Of a stretch of DNA of 64,000 bases, positions 41,341 to 49,523 are shown one piece after another (within the stretch, counting starts at the first letter, position 1; the number at the start of each line of letters is the position of its first letter). The notes below the pieces were generated by a model, which did not search any database, was not told the DNA's origin, and was given only the letters and a program-made list of their open reading frames with translations. A program made the position numbers and the translations under genes. The stretch is from DATENM01 sp045807725 (lineage in GTDB: Bacteria; Acidobacteriota; Blastocatellia; UBA7656), in contig JBJMGV010000089.1 in the NCBI GenBank assembly GCA_045807725.1, positions 6,185 through 70,184 of the forward strand, given 5' to 3'.

Positions 41341-42396
41341 ATGGCAGACGATCCGAAAAACACCCTGACCGACCGCAGCGGTGATCAATCCGAGCCGACC
41401 GGCAGCGACGATTCCACCACCGTCTCACCTGAACAACCCGGGAAGCCACAGCCATCATCATCTGAAACCGTCGGCGCAGACGTGCCGGAGAAGGCACAGC
41501 CATTGCCACCAATAGCCGGCTCCGTTTCGCCTGCTGATGAAGCCGAAGCGAAAGCAAAAGCCAATCTACCTGCCGGCGAGAAGCTCAAGACGGAAGCGAA
41601 GGATGAAGTGGCGTTGCCGGGCACGGCCAAGCCATCGAAGACGCCTTCGGTCGAAGGCGCGTCCGCAAGCGGCGAGCCGGCTACTCCGCAAAAGACAATC
41701 CCGACACCACCGGCGACTGGCCCGGCTGCCGTTAAGCCGACACCCCCACGCGCGCCTGCCGGTGACAAGGCTGCTCCCCCGAAAGCCACGCCTGCCGCAG
41801 GCGCGAAGCCCGCGCCGCCCGCGCGCAAAGCGCCTTCGATCACGACCGAGATCACCGATGACCCGTTCATTGATCGCATCAAAAAACAATTCGGCGCAGC
41901 CATCACCGAGGCCGTCGCCACGCTCGGCCAGCAGATCGTGCGCGTCAAACGCGAATCTTATCTCGCGCTCTGCCGCTTTCTGCGCGATGACAACGAAGCG
42001 CGCTTCGATATGTGCAACGACCTGACGGCGGTTCACTGGCCTGAGCGCAAGGGCGAAGAGTTCGATGTCGTCGTCAATCTCTACTCAGTCGCAGGGAACC
42101 GGCGGCTGCGCGTCAAGGTCGCGCTGGCCGATGGCGAAACCTGTCCGAGCGTCACGCCGCTCTGGACGGGTGCGAACTGGATGGAGCGCGAGGTCTATGA
42201 TTTGTTCGGGCTGCGCTTTGATGGCCACCCTGATTTGCGGCGCATCCTGCTGCCGGTGGATTGGCCCGGCCACCCGCTGCGCAAAGAGTACCCGATTGAA
42301 TACCGCGACAACGAGTGGACCGATAAACACCTCGACTATCTCGAAGTCGATTACGACACGAGCTTGATCGACGTGAAGTACCGCGAGCGCCGTTAG
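41341..42396 (+). CDS. nuoC: NADH-quinone oxidoreductase subunit C with long N-terminal extension
   Basis: NuoC is a peripheral-arm subunit of complex I. The C-terminal half carries the family signature near residue 285: EREVYDLFGLRFDGHPDLR followed by RILLPVDWPGHPLRKEYPIE. The preceding ~165 residues are a low-complexity Pro/Ala/Lys/Thr tail (for example KPTPPRAPAGDKAAPPKATP) not present in ordinary NuoC proteins of about 150-230 residues. It is presumably a disordered extension or linker. It is the first gene of this nuo cluster, with nuoA and nuoB not upstream in the window. The next gene, nuoD, starts after 66 bases. Confidence 0.95.
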   Translation: MADDPKNTLTDRSGDQSEPTGSDDSTTVSPEQPGKPQPSSSETVGADVPEKAQPLPPIAGSVSPADEAEAKAKANLPAGEKLKTEAKDEVALPGTAKPSKTPSVEGASASGEPATPQKTIPTPPATGPAAVKPTPPRAPAGDKAAPPKATPAAGAKPAPPARKAPSITTEITDDPFIDRIKKQFGAAITEAVATLGQQIVRVKRESYLALCRFLRDDNEARFDMCNDLTAVHWPERKGEEFDVVVNLYSVAGNRRLRVKVALADGETCPSVTPLWTGANWMEREVYDLFGLRFDGHPDLRRILLPVDWPGHPLRKEYPIEYRDNEWTDKHLDYLEVDYDTSLIDVKYRERR

Positions 42397-42462
42397 CGCA
42401 CCGACTCGAATTCGCCATCGCCGGTTCGAGATTGATGGTGGCAGGCAACACTCAGGTTTGAT

Positions 42463-43596
42463 ATGCAAGACCAGGAAGTGATCAACGACCGCGAGACGCT
42501 CTTTGACACCGAAGAGATGGTGCTCAACATGGGGCCGCAGCATCCGAGCACGCACGGCGTGCTGCGCGTCATTCTGAAGCTCGACGGCGAGACCGTCACC
42601 GGCCTCGATTGCGACATCGGCTACCTGCATCGCGGCGTCGAGAAGATCGCCGAGCACGACACCTACGCGATGATCACGCCTTACTGGGATCGGCTCGATT
42701 ACGTCGCCGCCGTGTCGAACGACCTGCTTTACGTCGAAGCGGTCGAGAAGCTGTTGCAGGTCGAAGTGCCCAAACGCGCACAGTACCTTCGCGTCATCCT
42801 CACAGAGCTTCAACGCATCGCCTCGCACCTGCTCTGGCTCGGCACGCACGCGATGGACATTGGCGCGGTGACGGTCTTGTTGTACTGCTTTCGCGAGCGC
42901 GAAGAGATACTGAAGATATTCGAGGACTTCATCGGCGCGCGTCTGACCGCGCACGCCTTCCGCATCGGCGGCCTCTGGTGGGACGCTTACCCCGAATTCG
43001 AGCAGCGCGTCCGCGACTTCTTAAAGATTCTGCCTGAGCGCATCGAAGAGTATGAAACATTACTGAACGCCAATCGCATCTGGCTGCAACGCACGGTCGG
43101 CATCGGCATCATTTCGGCAGAAGACGCCATTGATTTGAGCCTGACAGGGCCGTGCCTGCGCGGGTCTGGCGTCAAGTACGACGTGCGCAAGGCGACGCCT
43201 TACGCGGCCTATTCCGATTTCAACTTCGAGATTCCCATCGGCGAGAACGGCGATACCTATGACCGTTACCTCGTCCGCATGGAAGAGCTGAAGCAGTCTG
43301 CGCTGATCATCGAGCAGGCGCTCGACGGATTGCCGGAAGGCGCGGTGATGGCCAAAGTGCCGAAGATCATCAAGCCACCGGCGGGCGACATTTATCACAC
43401 CATCGAAGCGCCCAAAGGCGAGCTTGGCGTTTATCTGGTGAGCGACGGCACGGGCAAGCCTTACCGCATGCGCATTCGCCCGGCGTCATATATCAACTTG
43501 CAGTCGCTCAAAACTATGAGCATTGGCCATCTGGTTGCTGACGTGGTCGCCATCATCGGCACGCTCGACATCGTGCTTGGCGAAGTGGACAGATAA
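42463..43596 (+). CDS. nuoD: NADH-quinone oxidoreductase subunit D
   Basis: NuoD is the 49-kDa-type subunit forming the quinone-binding pocket with NuoB. The 377-residue product begins with a short acidic lead, then VLNMGPQHPSTHGVLRVIL, GYLHRGVEKIAE and later SLTGPCLRGSGVKYDVRK, all family hallmarks. The C-terminus ends SIGHLVADVVAIIGTLDIVLGEVDR, matching the typical DxVxGExDR ending. It overlaps no neighbour; nuoH follows after 5 bases. Separate nuoC and nuoD genes, not fused, are present. Confidence 0.97.
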   Translation: MQDQEVINDRETLFDTEEMVLNMGPQHPSTHGVLRVILKLDGETVTGLDCDIGYLHRGVEKIAEHDTYAMITPYWDRLDYVAAVSNDLLYVEAVEKLLQVEVPKRAQYLRVILTELQRIASHLLWLGTHAMDIGAVTVLLYCFREREEILKIFEDFIGARLTAHAFRIGGLWWDAYPEFEQRVRDFLKILPERIEEYETLLNANRIWLQRTVGIGIISAEDAIDLSLTGPCLRGSGVKYDVRKATPYAAYSDFNFEIPIGENGDTYDRYLVRMEELKQSALIIEQALDGLPEGAVMAKVPKIIKPPAGDIYHTIEAPKGELGVYLVSDGTGKPYRMRIRPASYINLQSLKTMSIGHLVADVVAIIGTLDIVLGEVDR

Positions 43597-43601
43597 TCAT
43601 T

Positions 43602-45113
43602 ATGCCTGGACTCATCACATCGCTTCTGTTTGCCGCGCCGGAGTGGGTGCGGACGCTGATCACTCACGAAAGGCAGCCGAACGTCTTCTGGTCGGAGTAC
43701 ATCATCTGGCCGATGATTCAGATCATCATCGTGCTGTTCATCGTGCTCACGGTCGTCGCCTATCTGGTCTGGGTCGAGCGCAAGGTGTCGGCCTTTATGC
43801 AGGCGCGGCTCGGCCCGATGCGAGTTGGCCTATGGGGATTGTTGCAGCCGCTCGCCGATGGCTTGAAGCTGCTGCTCAAGGAAGACATCATCCCGCTCAA
43901 ATCCGATCAAGCGGTCTTCACGATTGCGCCGATCATCTCGGTCGTCGCCGCCTTCGTCGTGCTGGCGGTGATGCCGTGGGGTTCGACGTGGGCGACGATT
44001 GCCAACATCAACATCGGCCTCTTGTTCGTCCTCGCCGTCTCATCCATAGGCGTGCTGGGATTGGTGCTGGCCGGCTGGTCGTCGAATTCCAAGTACTCGC
44101 TGCTTGGCGCGCTGCGCTCGTCGGCGCAGATGGTCAGTTACGAAGTCGGCCTCGGCATTTCAATCATCGGCGCGCTGATGTTTGCGCGCACGTTGTCGCT
44201 CAACGGCATCATCGAAGCGCAACAGACCGATGGCGTCTGGTACGTGCTCTTTCAACCCGTAGGCTTTCTGGTCTACATCGTCAGCGCGCTTGGCGAGACC
44301 AACCGCGCGCCGTTCGATCTGCCCGAAGCCGAATCGGAACTCGTCGCCGGCTATCACACCGAATACTCCGGCTTTCGCTGGGCGCTCTTCTTTATGGCTG
44401 AATACACGTCTGTGATCGTGACCTCGGCCATCGCGGTGACGCTCTTTCTGGGCGGCTGGACATTGTTCGGATTAGAAAATCGCGTGACGCCGCTGGCGTT
44501 CAGCATCATCGTTGCCGCGATGCTCCTGTTGCTGGCGCTGTTGATTGTCTGGCGCGGCGTGATCACCGAGCCGCCTTCGATAGCGCGCAAGGTCGGCATC
44601 GTCGCGGCGGCGGTCTTCATTCTACTGGCTATCGTCGTGGTGGCGACGCGCCCGTTCAACGATCAAGGCGCGCACGTCTTGTTCAGCGTCGGCGTCTTTG
44701 TCGGCAAGATTCTCGTGTTGATCTACGCCTTCATGTGGTTCCGCTGGACGTGGCCGCGTTACCGCTATGACCAGTTGATGGCGTTGGGATGGAAGTGGAT
44801 GATCCCGGCGGGGCTGGCTAACATCGTGCTGACGGCCATCTGGTTGGTGCTGGCGCTGCCGAAACCGCAGGGCGTCTTCGGATTGATGCGCGAGCAGGCG
44901 ACCCGCTTAGTGCCGACAGGTCGCGGCATCGCGTATTTCATCGGCACGGCCTTCTTGCTGACTCTTCCTATAACGTGGGCCTTGCTTGCGACGATCAACC
45001 GCCGCACACGCGACTTCAACCTGGCCGAGCAGCGCCAGTTGCAGATGCGCCTGCGCCGCGAACGGCTCGAAAGGCAGTTGCAGAAGCCCGCGCCGGATGC
45101 CGAGCAAGTATAA
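43602..45113 (+). CDS. nuoH: NADH-quinone oxidoreductase subunit H (extended)
   Basis: NuoH is the membrane subunit that links the quinone site to the proton channel. The core shows EAESELVAGYHTEYSGFRWALFF and NRAPFDLPEAESELVAG, the signature of the NuoH quinone loop, with about eight transmembrane helices in the first 300 residues. At 503 residues it is clearly longer than the usual 330-400. The extra C-terminal region includes further hydrophobic segments and a charged end rich in Arg/Gln (RQLQMRLRRERLERQLQKP). The start follows the nuoD stop by 5 bases. Confidence 0.94.
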   Translation: MPGLITSLLFAAPEWVRTLITHERQPNVFWSEYIIWPMIQIIIVLFIVLTVVAYLVWVERKVSAFMQARLGPMRVGLWGLLQPLADGLKLLLKEDIIPLKSDQAVFTIAPIISVVAAFVVLAVMPWGSTWATIANINIGLLFVLAVSSIGVLGLVLAGWSSNSKYSLLGALRSSAQMVSYEVGLGISIIGALMFARTLSLNGIIEAQQTDGVWYVLFQPVGFLVYIVSALGETNRAPFDLPEAESELVAGYHTEYSGFRWALFFMAEYTSVIVTSAIAVTLFLGGWTLFGLENRVTPLAFSIIVAAMLLLLALLIVWRGVITEPPSIARKVGIVAAAVFILLAIVVVATRPFNDQGAHVLFSVGVFVGKILVLIYAFMWFRWTWPRYRYDQLMALGWKWMIPAGLANIVLTAIWLVLALPKPQGVFGLMREQATRLVPTGRGIAYFIGTAFLLTLPITWALLATINRRTRDFNLAEQRQLQMRLRRERLERQLQKPAPDAEQV

Positions 45114-45142
45114 GTTTGATATTCAATTCGATAAGGTGACGT

Positions 45143-45688
45143 ATGCCAGTAGTGACCACACAGGCGAAGAAACGAACACTGGGCCAGATCGTCAGGCGAT
45201 TGTTGCTGATCGATCTATTCAAAGGACTGGCGCTGACGTTTCGCTACAACGCGCGGGCGCTTTACGAGCCGCGCGACGGCGGCAATCCGTTGCAAGCCAT
45301 CTACACCGAGCAGTACCCGAAAGAGCCTGCGCGGGTGTCTGAGCGTTTTCGCGGCGCGCCGCGCTTGAACCTCGACCCGGAGAACGGCGCGTCGCTGTGC
45401 ATCGCCTGCGACCTTTGCGCGCAGGTGTGCCCGGTGGATTGCATCGAGGTCGGCTCGATTCGCCGCGAAGTCCGCGACGGTCAGAAGGTCAACAAGAAAA
45501 AAGTGCTGACGACATTCATCTACGACACGTCGCGCTGTATGTTTTGCAACCTCTGCGTCGAAGCCTGTCCGACCGACTGCCTTGAGCTGACGCAGAGCTT
45601 CGAGCTGGCGGTTTATCACCGCGCCGGTTTTCGCTGGGACCGCGAGATGCTTGAAAAGGGCATCAACTACGTGCGCTACACGAAGTAG
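45143..45688 (+). CDS. nuoI: NADH-quinone oxidoreductase subunit I
   Basis: NuoI is an 8Fe ferredoxin-type subunit carrying clusters N6a and N6b on the electron path to quinone. The 181-residue product has two complete 4Fe-4S motifs, CIACDLCAQVCPVDC and CMFCNLCVEACPTDC, of the CxxCxxCxxxCP form. A spacing of the two motifs and the SFELAVYHRAGFRWDREMLE C-terminal region matches the family. It is followed by a heptamer hairpin that separates it from nuoJ. Confidence 0.97.
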   Translation: MPVVTTQAKKRTLGQIVRRLLLIDLFKGLALTFRYNARALYEPRDGGNPLQAIYTEQYPKEPARVSERFRGAPRLNLDPENGASLCIACDLCAQVCPVDCIEVGSIRREVRDGQKVNKKKVLTTFIYDTSRCMFCNLCVEACPTDCLELTQSFELAVYHRAGFRWDREMLEKGINYVRYTK

Positions 45689-45779
45689 AGACTAGAGACT
45701 AGAGACTAGGGGCTAGCGGGGAACAGTCGCAATCAACGCCTTGTTCCTGCTAGTCCCTAGCCCCTAGTCTCCAGCCTCT
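45687..45779. repeat. Heptamer inverted-repeat hairpin between nuoI and nuoJ
   Basis: Left arm: AGAGACT repeated, then AGGGGCTAGCGGGGAACA (to 45725). Right arm (45742-45779) is its reverse complement in the same register (TGTTCCTGCTAGTCCCTAGC and onward). The units belong to the GAGGCTA/GGGACTA class seen at 3391 and 53372. The loop is about 16 bases. The repeat ends 3 bases before the nuoJ Shine-Dalgarno GGAGGG. Confidence 0.88.
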
Positions 45780-45790
45780 GCCGGAGGGCT

Positions 45791-46387
45791 ATGCAATTAC
45801 ACGGTTGGGAAGGCGTGCTGTTTTACGTGCTGGCGATTATGACGCTGTTTATGGCGGTCTTCGTGGTGACGGCGCGAGTTGCTGTTCATTCGGCGTTGTT
45901 CTTGATCGCCACGCTCGTCAACGTAGCGTTGTTGTTCATCCTGTTGCGCGCAGAGTTTGTCGCCGGCGTGCAGATACTGGTTTATGTCGGCGGCGTGATG
46001 GTGCTCTTCCTGTTCGTCATTATGCTGGTCGAGACACGCGCCGAAGAAGAGGCCCGCGTCGCGCTCTACACCAAACAAACATGGCCGGCGGTTATCGTCG
46101 CGCTGTTGCTGGCTGTGTCGTTCTACTTTGCGATGAACCCGGCGCAAGCGGCTTTTCGACAGCCGTCGGATCAGGCGAACGCGGTGGCGACGGCATCCGT
46201 AGACGCGGGCGAACGCAGCGACGCCGGCGCAGGCTCTATCATCTCGACGGATACGGAGACGGTCGGCGACGCGCTCTACCGCAACGCCGCGCTGCCGTTT
46301 GAAATTGCTTCCGTGCTGCTGCTGGTGGCGATGGTCGGCGCGGTGCTGCTGGCGCGCGGGACCAAGCAAGAGAAGTATTACGAATAA
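45791..46387 (+). CDS. nuoJ: NADH-quinone oxidoreductase subunit J
   Basis: NuoJ is an antiporter-arm membrane subunit near the quinone end. The 198-residue product has five predicted hydrophobic segments, with AALVNVALLFILLRAEFVAGVQILVYVGGVMVLFLFVIMLV-like helix 3 region (AEFVAGVQILVYVGGVMVLF is the family signature) and a soluble insert (ANAVATASVDAGERSDAGAG) before the last helix. The start ATG follows GGAGGGCT by three bases. It is separated from its neighbours on both sides by tandem-repeat hairpins. Confidence 0.95.
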   Translation: MQLHGWEGVLFYVLAIMTLFMAVFVVTARVAVHSALFLIATLVNVALLFILLRAEFVAGVQILVYVGGVMVLFLFVIMLVETRAEEEARVALYTKQTWPAVIVALLLAVSFYFAMNPAQAAFRQPSDQANAVATASVDAGERSDAGAGSIISTDTETVGDALYRNAALPFEIASVLLLVAMVGAVLLARGTKQEKYYE

Positions 46388-46485
46388 TGATGAGCGATGA
46401 ATGATGAATGATGAATGAAAGAGACAAGTCCCATTGCGGTGGGCGCAAGCGCCGGCAGTTCGTCATTCATCATTCATACTTCATT
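46386..46485. repeat. Heptamer inverted-repeat hairpin between nuoJ and nuoK
   Basis: GATGAAT is repeated three times at 46394-46418 and faces TCATTCATCATTCATACTTC at 46463-46485. The spacer between arms contains its own short stem (GGGCGCAAGCGCC region). The class matches the ATCACTC-type repeat following nuoK. Confidence 0.82.
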
Positions 46486-46505
46486 GTTTAATTGTGGAGG
46501 TTGCC

Positions 46506-46931
46506 GTGAGTGGTTTTCTTCTGGGCGCGCTAACGCTTATCACCCCTCTGTTGCTGCAAGCGCAAACATCTGCGCTCAAGCGCTTCGAGCCGTCGCTCGT
46601 CAACTTTCTTATGCTGAGCTTTCTGCTCTTCGTCGTCGGCGTCGCCGGTGTGCTGTCGCGCCGCAACATCATCATCATCTTTATGTCTATCGAGTTGATC
46701 TTGAATGCGGTCAACCTGAACCTGATCGCCTTCTCGCGCTACCTGTCGATGAATCAGGCGGCGCTGGCCAACGCCAAGCTCTTCGTCGAGCCGCTGACCG
46801 GGCCGGTCTTCACGATCTTCATCATCGTCGTGGCCGCTGCTGAAGCGGCGGTCGGCTTAGGCATCGTCATCGCTATGTTCCGCAACCGCGAAACCATCGC
46901 GATTGACGAGATTGATTTACTGAAATGGTAA
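46506..46931 (+). CDS. nuoK: NADH-quinone oxidoreductase subunit K (extended)
   Basis: NuoK is a three-helix membrane subunit of complex I. The GTG at 46506, with GGAGG five bases upstream, is the best start, giving 141 residues rather than the usual ~100. IFMSIELILNAVNLNLIAFS carries the conserved membrane Glu of helix 2, and VVAAAEAAVGLGIVIAMFRNRE the helix-3 signature. The extra length comes from an N-terminal LQAQTSALKRFEPSLVNFLM segment and a loop NQAALANAKLFVEPLTGPVF. The upstream in-frame sequence reads through the repeat and is not credible as coding. Confidence 0.92.
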   Translation: MSGFLLGALTLITPLLLQAQTSALKRFEPSLVNFLMLSFLLFVVGVAGVLSRRNIIIIFMSIELILNAVNLNLIAFSRYLSMNQAALANAKLFVEPLTGPVFTIFIIVVAAAEAAVGLGIVIAMFRNRETIAIDEIDLLKW

Positions 46932-46934
46932 AAC

Positions 46935-47018
46935 GAAGTGATGAGTGATGAGTTGGAAGTGATGAGTTAAAATGCGGCTCATCACTCATCACTCATCACT
47001 TATCACTTATCACTGACT
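46935..47018. repeat. Heptamer inverted-repeat hairpin between nuoK and nuoL
   Basis: GAAGTGATGAGTGATGAGTT at 46935-46954 and a second partial copy face five 7-bp units of ATCACTC/ATCACTT at 46979-47013. The right arm reaches to within a base or two of the nuoL ATG at 47020, leaving no room for a normal Shine-Dalgarno sequence. Confidence 0.85.
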
Positions 47019-47019
47019 T

Positions 47020-49422
47020 ATGCTTAAACTCGTCTGGCTCATTCCCGTCTTCCCGCTCCTCGGCTTTCTCGTCAATTTCATACTTGGCCGCAAGCTGCGT
47101 CTGAGCGAGCGCGTCGTCAGCCTGATCGGCTGCGGCGTCATCGCGTTGTCGCTGCTGCTCACGGTCGGCGCGTTTTATGAATACGGCACGAGCTACGCGC
47201 CGGCGCATAACAACGACCCGTATGTGACGAGCGGCGGCTTCCCGCAATCCTTCGAGTTCATACCCGGCGGGCTGGCGCATATGACGTTTGGCAAGACAGC
47301 CGGTCATCTCGCCGATTTCAAAGTCGAATGGAGCTATCAAATCGATCAGCTCTCGCTCGTGATGATGTTCGTCGTCACCTTCGTCGGATTCTGGATTCAT
47401 CTATTCGCTGTCGGGTATATGCGTGGCGACAAGGGCTTCTACAGGTTCTTCGCTTACCTGAACCTGTTTATGTTCATGATGCTCACGCTGGTGATGGCGT
47501 CGAACTTTGTCGTGATGTTCGTCGGCTGGGAAGGCGTCGGCCTCTGTTCATACTTGCTCATCGGGTATTACTTCGACCGCAAGGAGGCCGGCGATGCGTC
47601 GAAGAAAGCGTTCGTCGTCAACCGCATCGGCGACTTCGGATTTACACTGGCGATCTTCGGCGTCTTCGCTACGTTCGGCACGCTGAACTTCGCCGAGTTG
47701 CGCACGGCCATCTCGGCTTACCCGGTCGAGCAGTTGTGGGTGTGGGGCTTGATGTCGTGGATTGCGCTCGGGCTATTCATCGGCGCGACCGGCAAGAGCG
47801 CGCAGATACCGCTCTACATCTGGCTGCCTGACGCGATGGCCGGCCCGACGCCTGTGTCCGCATTGATCCACGCCGCGACGATGGTCACGGCGGGCGTCTT
47901 TATGGTGACGCGGACGAATTACATCTTCCAGCGCTCGGTGACGATGATGATGGTCGTCGCGGTGGTCGGCTGCCTGACCGCGTTCGTCGCCGCCACCATC
48001 GGCATCACGCAGACCGACATCAAGAAAGTACTCGCCTATTCGACCGTCTCGCAGCTCGGCTACATGTTTTTAGGCGCGGGCGTCGGCGCATTCATCGCGG
48101 CAATCTTTCACGTCTTCACGCACGCCTTCTTCAAGGCGTTGTTGTTCCTCGGCTCAGGCTCGGTGATTCACGGTATGCACCACGAGCAGGAGATGCCGCG
48201 AATGGGCGGCTTGAAGAAATATATGCCGGTGACGTTCAAAACGATGATGGCAGGCTGGCTGGCCATCTGCGGCATCGTGCCGTTCGCGGGCTTCTTCTCG
48301 AAAGACGAGATTCTCTGGAATGCGTTCAACACGGGCCTGTTCCCCGGCTCGAAGGTCTTGTGGTTTGCGGGCCTGTTGACCGCAGGCATCACGGCGTTCT
48401 ATATGACGCGGTTGATGTGGATGACCTTCTACGGCGAAGAACGCTTTCGCAAAATCCACGCCGGCGGCGAAGCCGATGAAGCATTCGCTTCGGCGCACGA
48501 CAAGGGCTTGCGCCCGCACGACGCGATGGTGGCGTCGGCAGGCGACCGCCCGCATCATCAGCCCGGCGAACACGTCGGCGCGCACGATGCAACGGATCGG
48601 CTCGACGCGCACGGCGTCGCGCACGCTCACTTCGAGCCGCACGAATCGCCGCGCAGTATGACCTTGCCGCTCATCGTGCTCGCGGTCGGCTCGCTCGTCG
48701 TCGGCTTCGTCGGCATCCCGCACTATAGCGCCTTCGAGCGCTGGCTTGAGCCGGTGATCGCCAGAGTCGAAACCGCACCAGTTGAAAGCTCAACTTTAAG
48801 CGCGCCGCGCGCTGAATCAACATCGGCTGAACACGCGACGGCCACGCAGGCCGAAGGCGCAACGGCAACGCACGCGACCACGCAGGCCGCCGCCGAACAC
48901 TCGGAAGCCGAGCACAAAGCCCTGAGCGGCATCGAGCTTGGATTGATGGCCTTGTCACTTGCGGTCGCGGCGCTCGGCATCTTTGTTGGTATTACCTTTT
49001 ACAGCAAGCGCCCGGACTTGCCGAAGCAATGGGCCGCGCGATTGAAACCGCTTTACCGGCTCAGCTTCAACAAGTGGTACTGGGACTGGCTGCTTGATGT
49101 GAAAGGCCTCGAAGGCGGCAAGGCGCTCAACAACGCACTGTGGCGCGTAGACACGAGCGTCGTTGATGGCGGCGTCAACGGCGCGGGCTGGATGACGCGA
49201 GCCGGCGCAACGATCAGCGGCTGGTGGGATAAGTGGATCGTTGACGGATTGGTGAACGCGACGGGCTGGGTGATGCGCGCCGGTTCAGCCGTCCTGCGCA
49301 CGGCGCAGACCGGGTTCTGGCAGAACTACGCGCTGCTGTTCGTGCTTGGCCTCTTCCTGATCTTCATCTGGTATCTCTACCCGGCAATCCCGGTGGCGAT
49401 CAAAGGATTTTTAAACAAGTAA
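47020..49422 (+). CDS. nuoL: NADH-quinone oxidoreductase subunit L (His-rich insert)
   Basis: NuoL is the distal antiporter-like proton-pumping subunit. The first ~440 residues are standard, with VGWEGVGLCSYLLIGYYF, LPDAMAGPTPVSALIHAATM and FTHAFFKALLFLGSGSVIHG. The 800-residue length is well above the usual ~610-650. Two long polar inserts cause this: about residues 480-550 are His/Asp-rich (HHQPGEHVGAHDATDRLDAH), and about 590-640 are Ala/Thr/Glu-rich (ESTSAEHATATQAEGATATH). Both fall between C-terminal membrane helices. The lateral helix at the end is recognisable. No Shine-Dalgarno is visible. Confidence 0.94.
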   Translation: MLKLVWLIPVFPLLGFLVNFILGRKLRLSERVVSLIGCGVIALSLLLTVGAFYEYGTSYAPAHNNDPYVTSGGFPQSFEFIPGGLAHMTFGKTAGHLADFKVEWSYQIDQLSLVMMFVVTFVGFWIHLFAVGYMRGDKGFYRFFAYLNLFMFMMLTLVMASNFVVMFVGWEGVGLCSYLLIGYYFDRKEAGDASKKAFVVNRIGDFGFTLAIFGVFATFGTLNFAELRTAISAYPVEQLWVWGLMSWIALGLFIGATGKSAQIPLYIWLPDAMAGPTPVSALIHAATMVTAGVFMVTRTNYIFQRSVTMMMVVAVVGCLTAFVAATIGITQTDIKKVLAYSTVSQLGYMFLGAGVGAFIAAIFHVFTHAFFKALLFLGSGSVIHGMHHEQEMPRMGGLKKYMPVTFKTMMAGWLAICGIVPFAGFFSKDEILWNAFNTGLFPGSKVLWFAGLLTAGITAFYMTRLMWMTFYGEERFRKIHAGGEADEAFASAHDKGLRPHDAMVASAGDRPHHQPGEHVGAHDATDRLDAHGVAHAHFEPHESPRSMTLPLIVLAVGSLVVGFVGIPHYSAFERWLEPVIARVETAPVESSTLSAPRAESTSAEHATATQAEGATATHATTQAAAEHSEAEHKALSGIELGLMALSLAVAALGIFVGITFYSKRPDLPKQWAARLKPLYRLSFNKWYWDWLLDVKGLEGGKALNNALWRVDTSVVDGGVNGAGWMTRAGATISGWWDKWIVDGLVNATGWVMRAGSAVLRTAQTGFWQNYALLFVLGLFLIFIWYLYPAIPVAIKGFLNK

Positions 49423-49523
49423 GCTGCGGTTTCGCCGAGCGGGCGCTACAGACTGCTGGAATGCGTCGTCGGCGAGCGTGCCTGAACGGGCAATGGATAG
49501 TTTGAAACAGGAGACGCTCTCGT

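Noticed and set aside
46434..46505. Upstream extension of nuoK
   Set aside because: It reads through the repeat hairpin; the GTG at 46506 has GGAGG at proper spacing.
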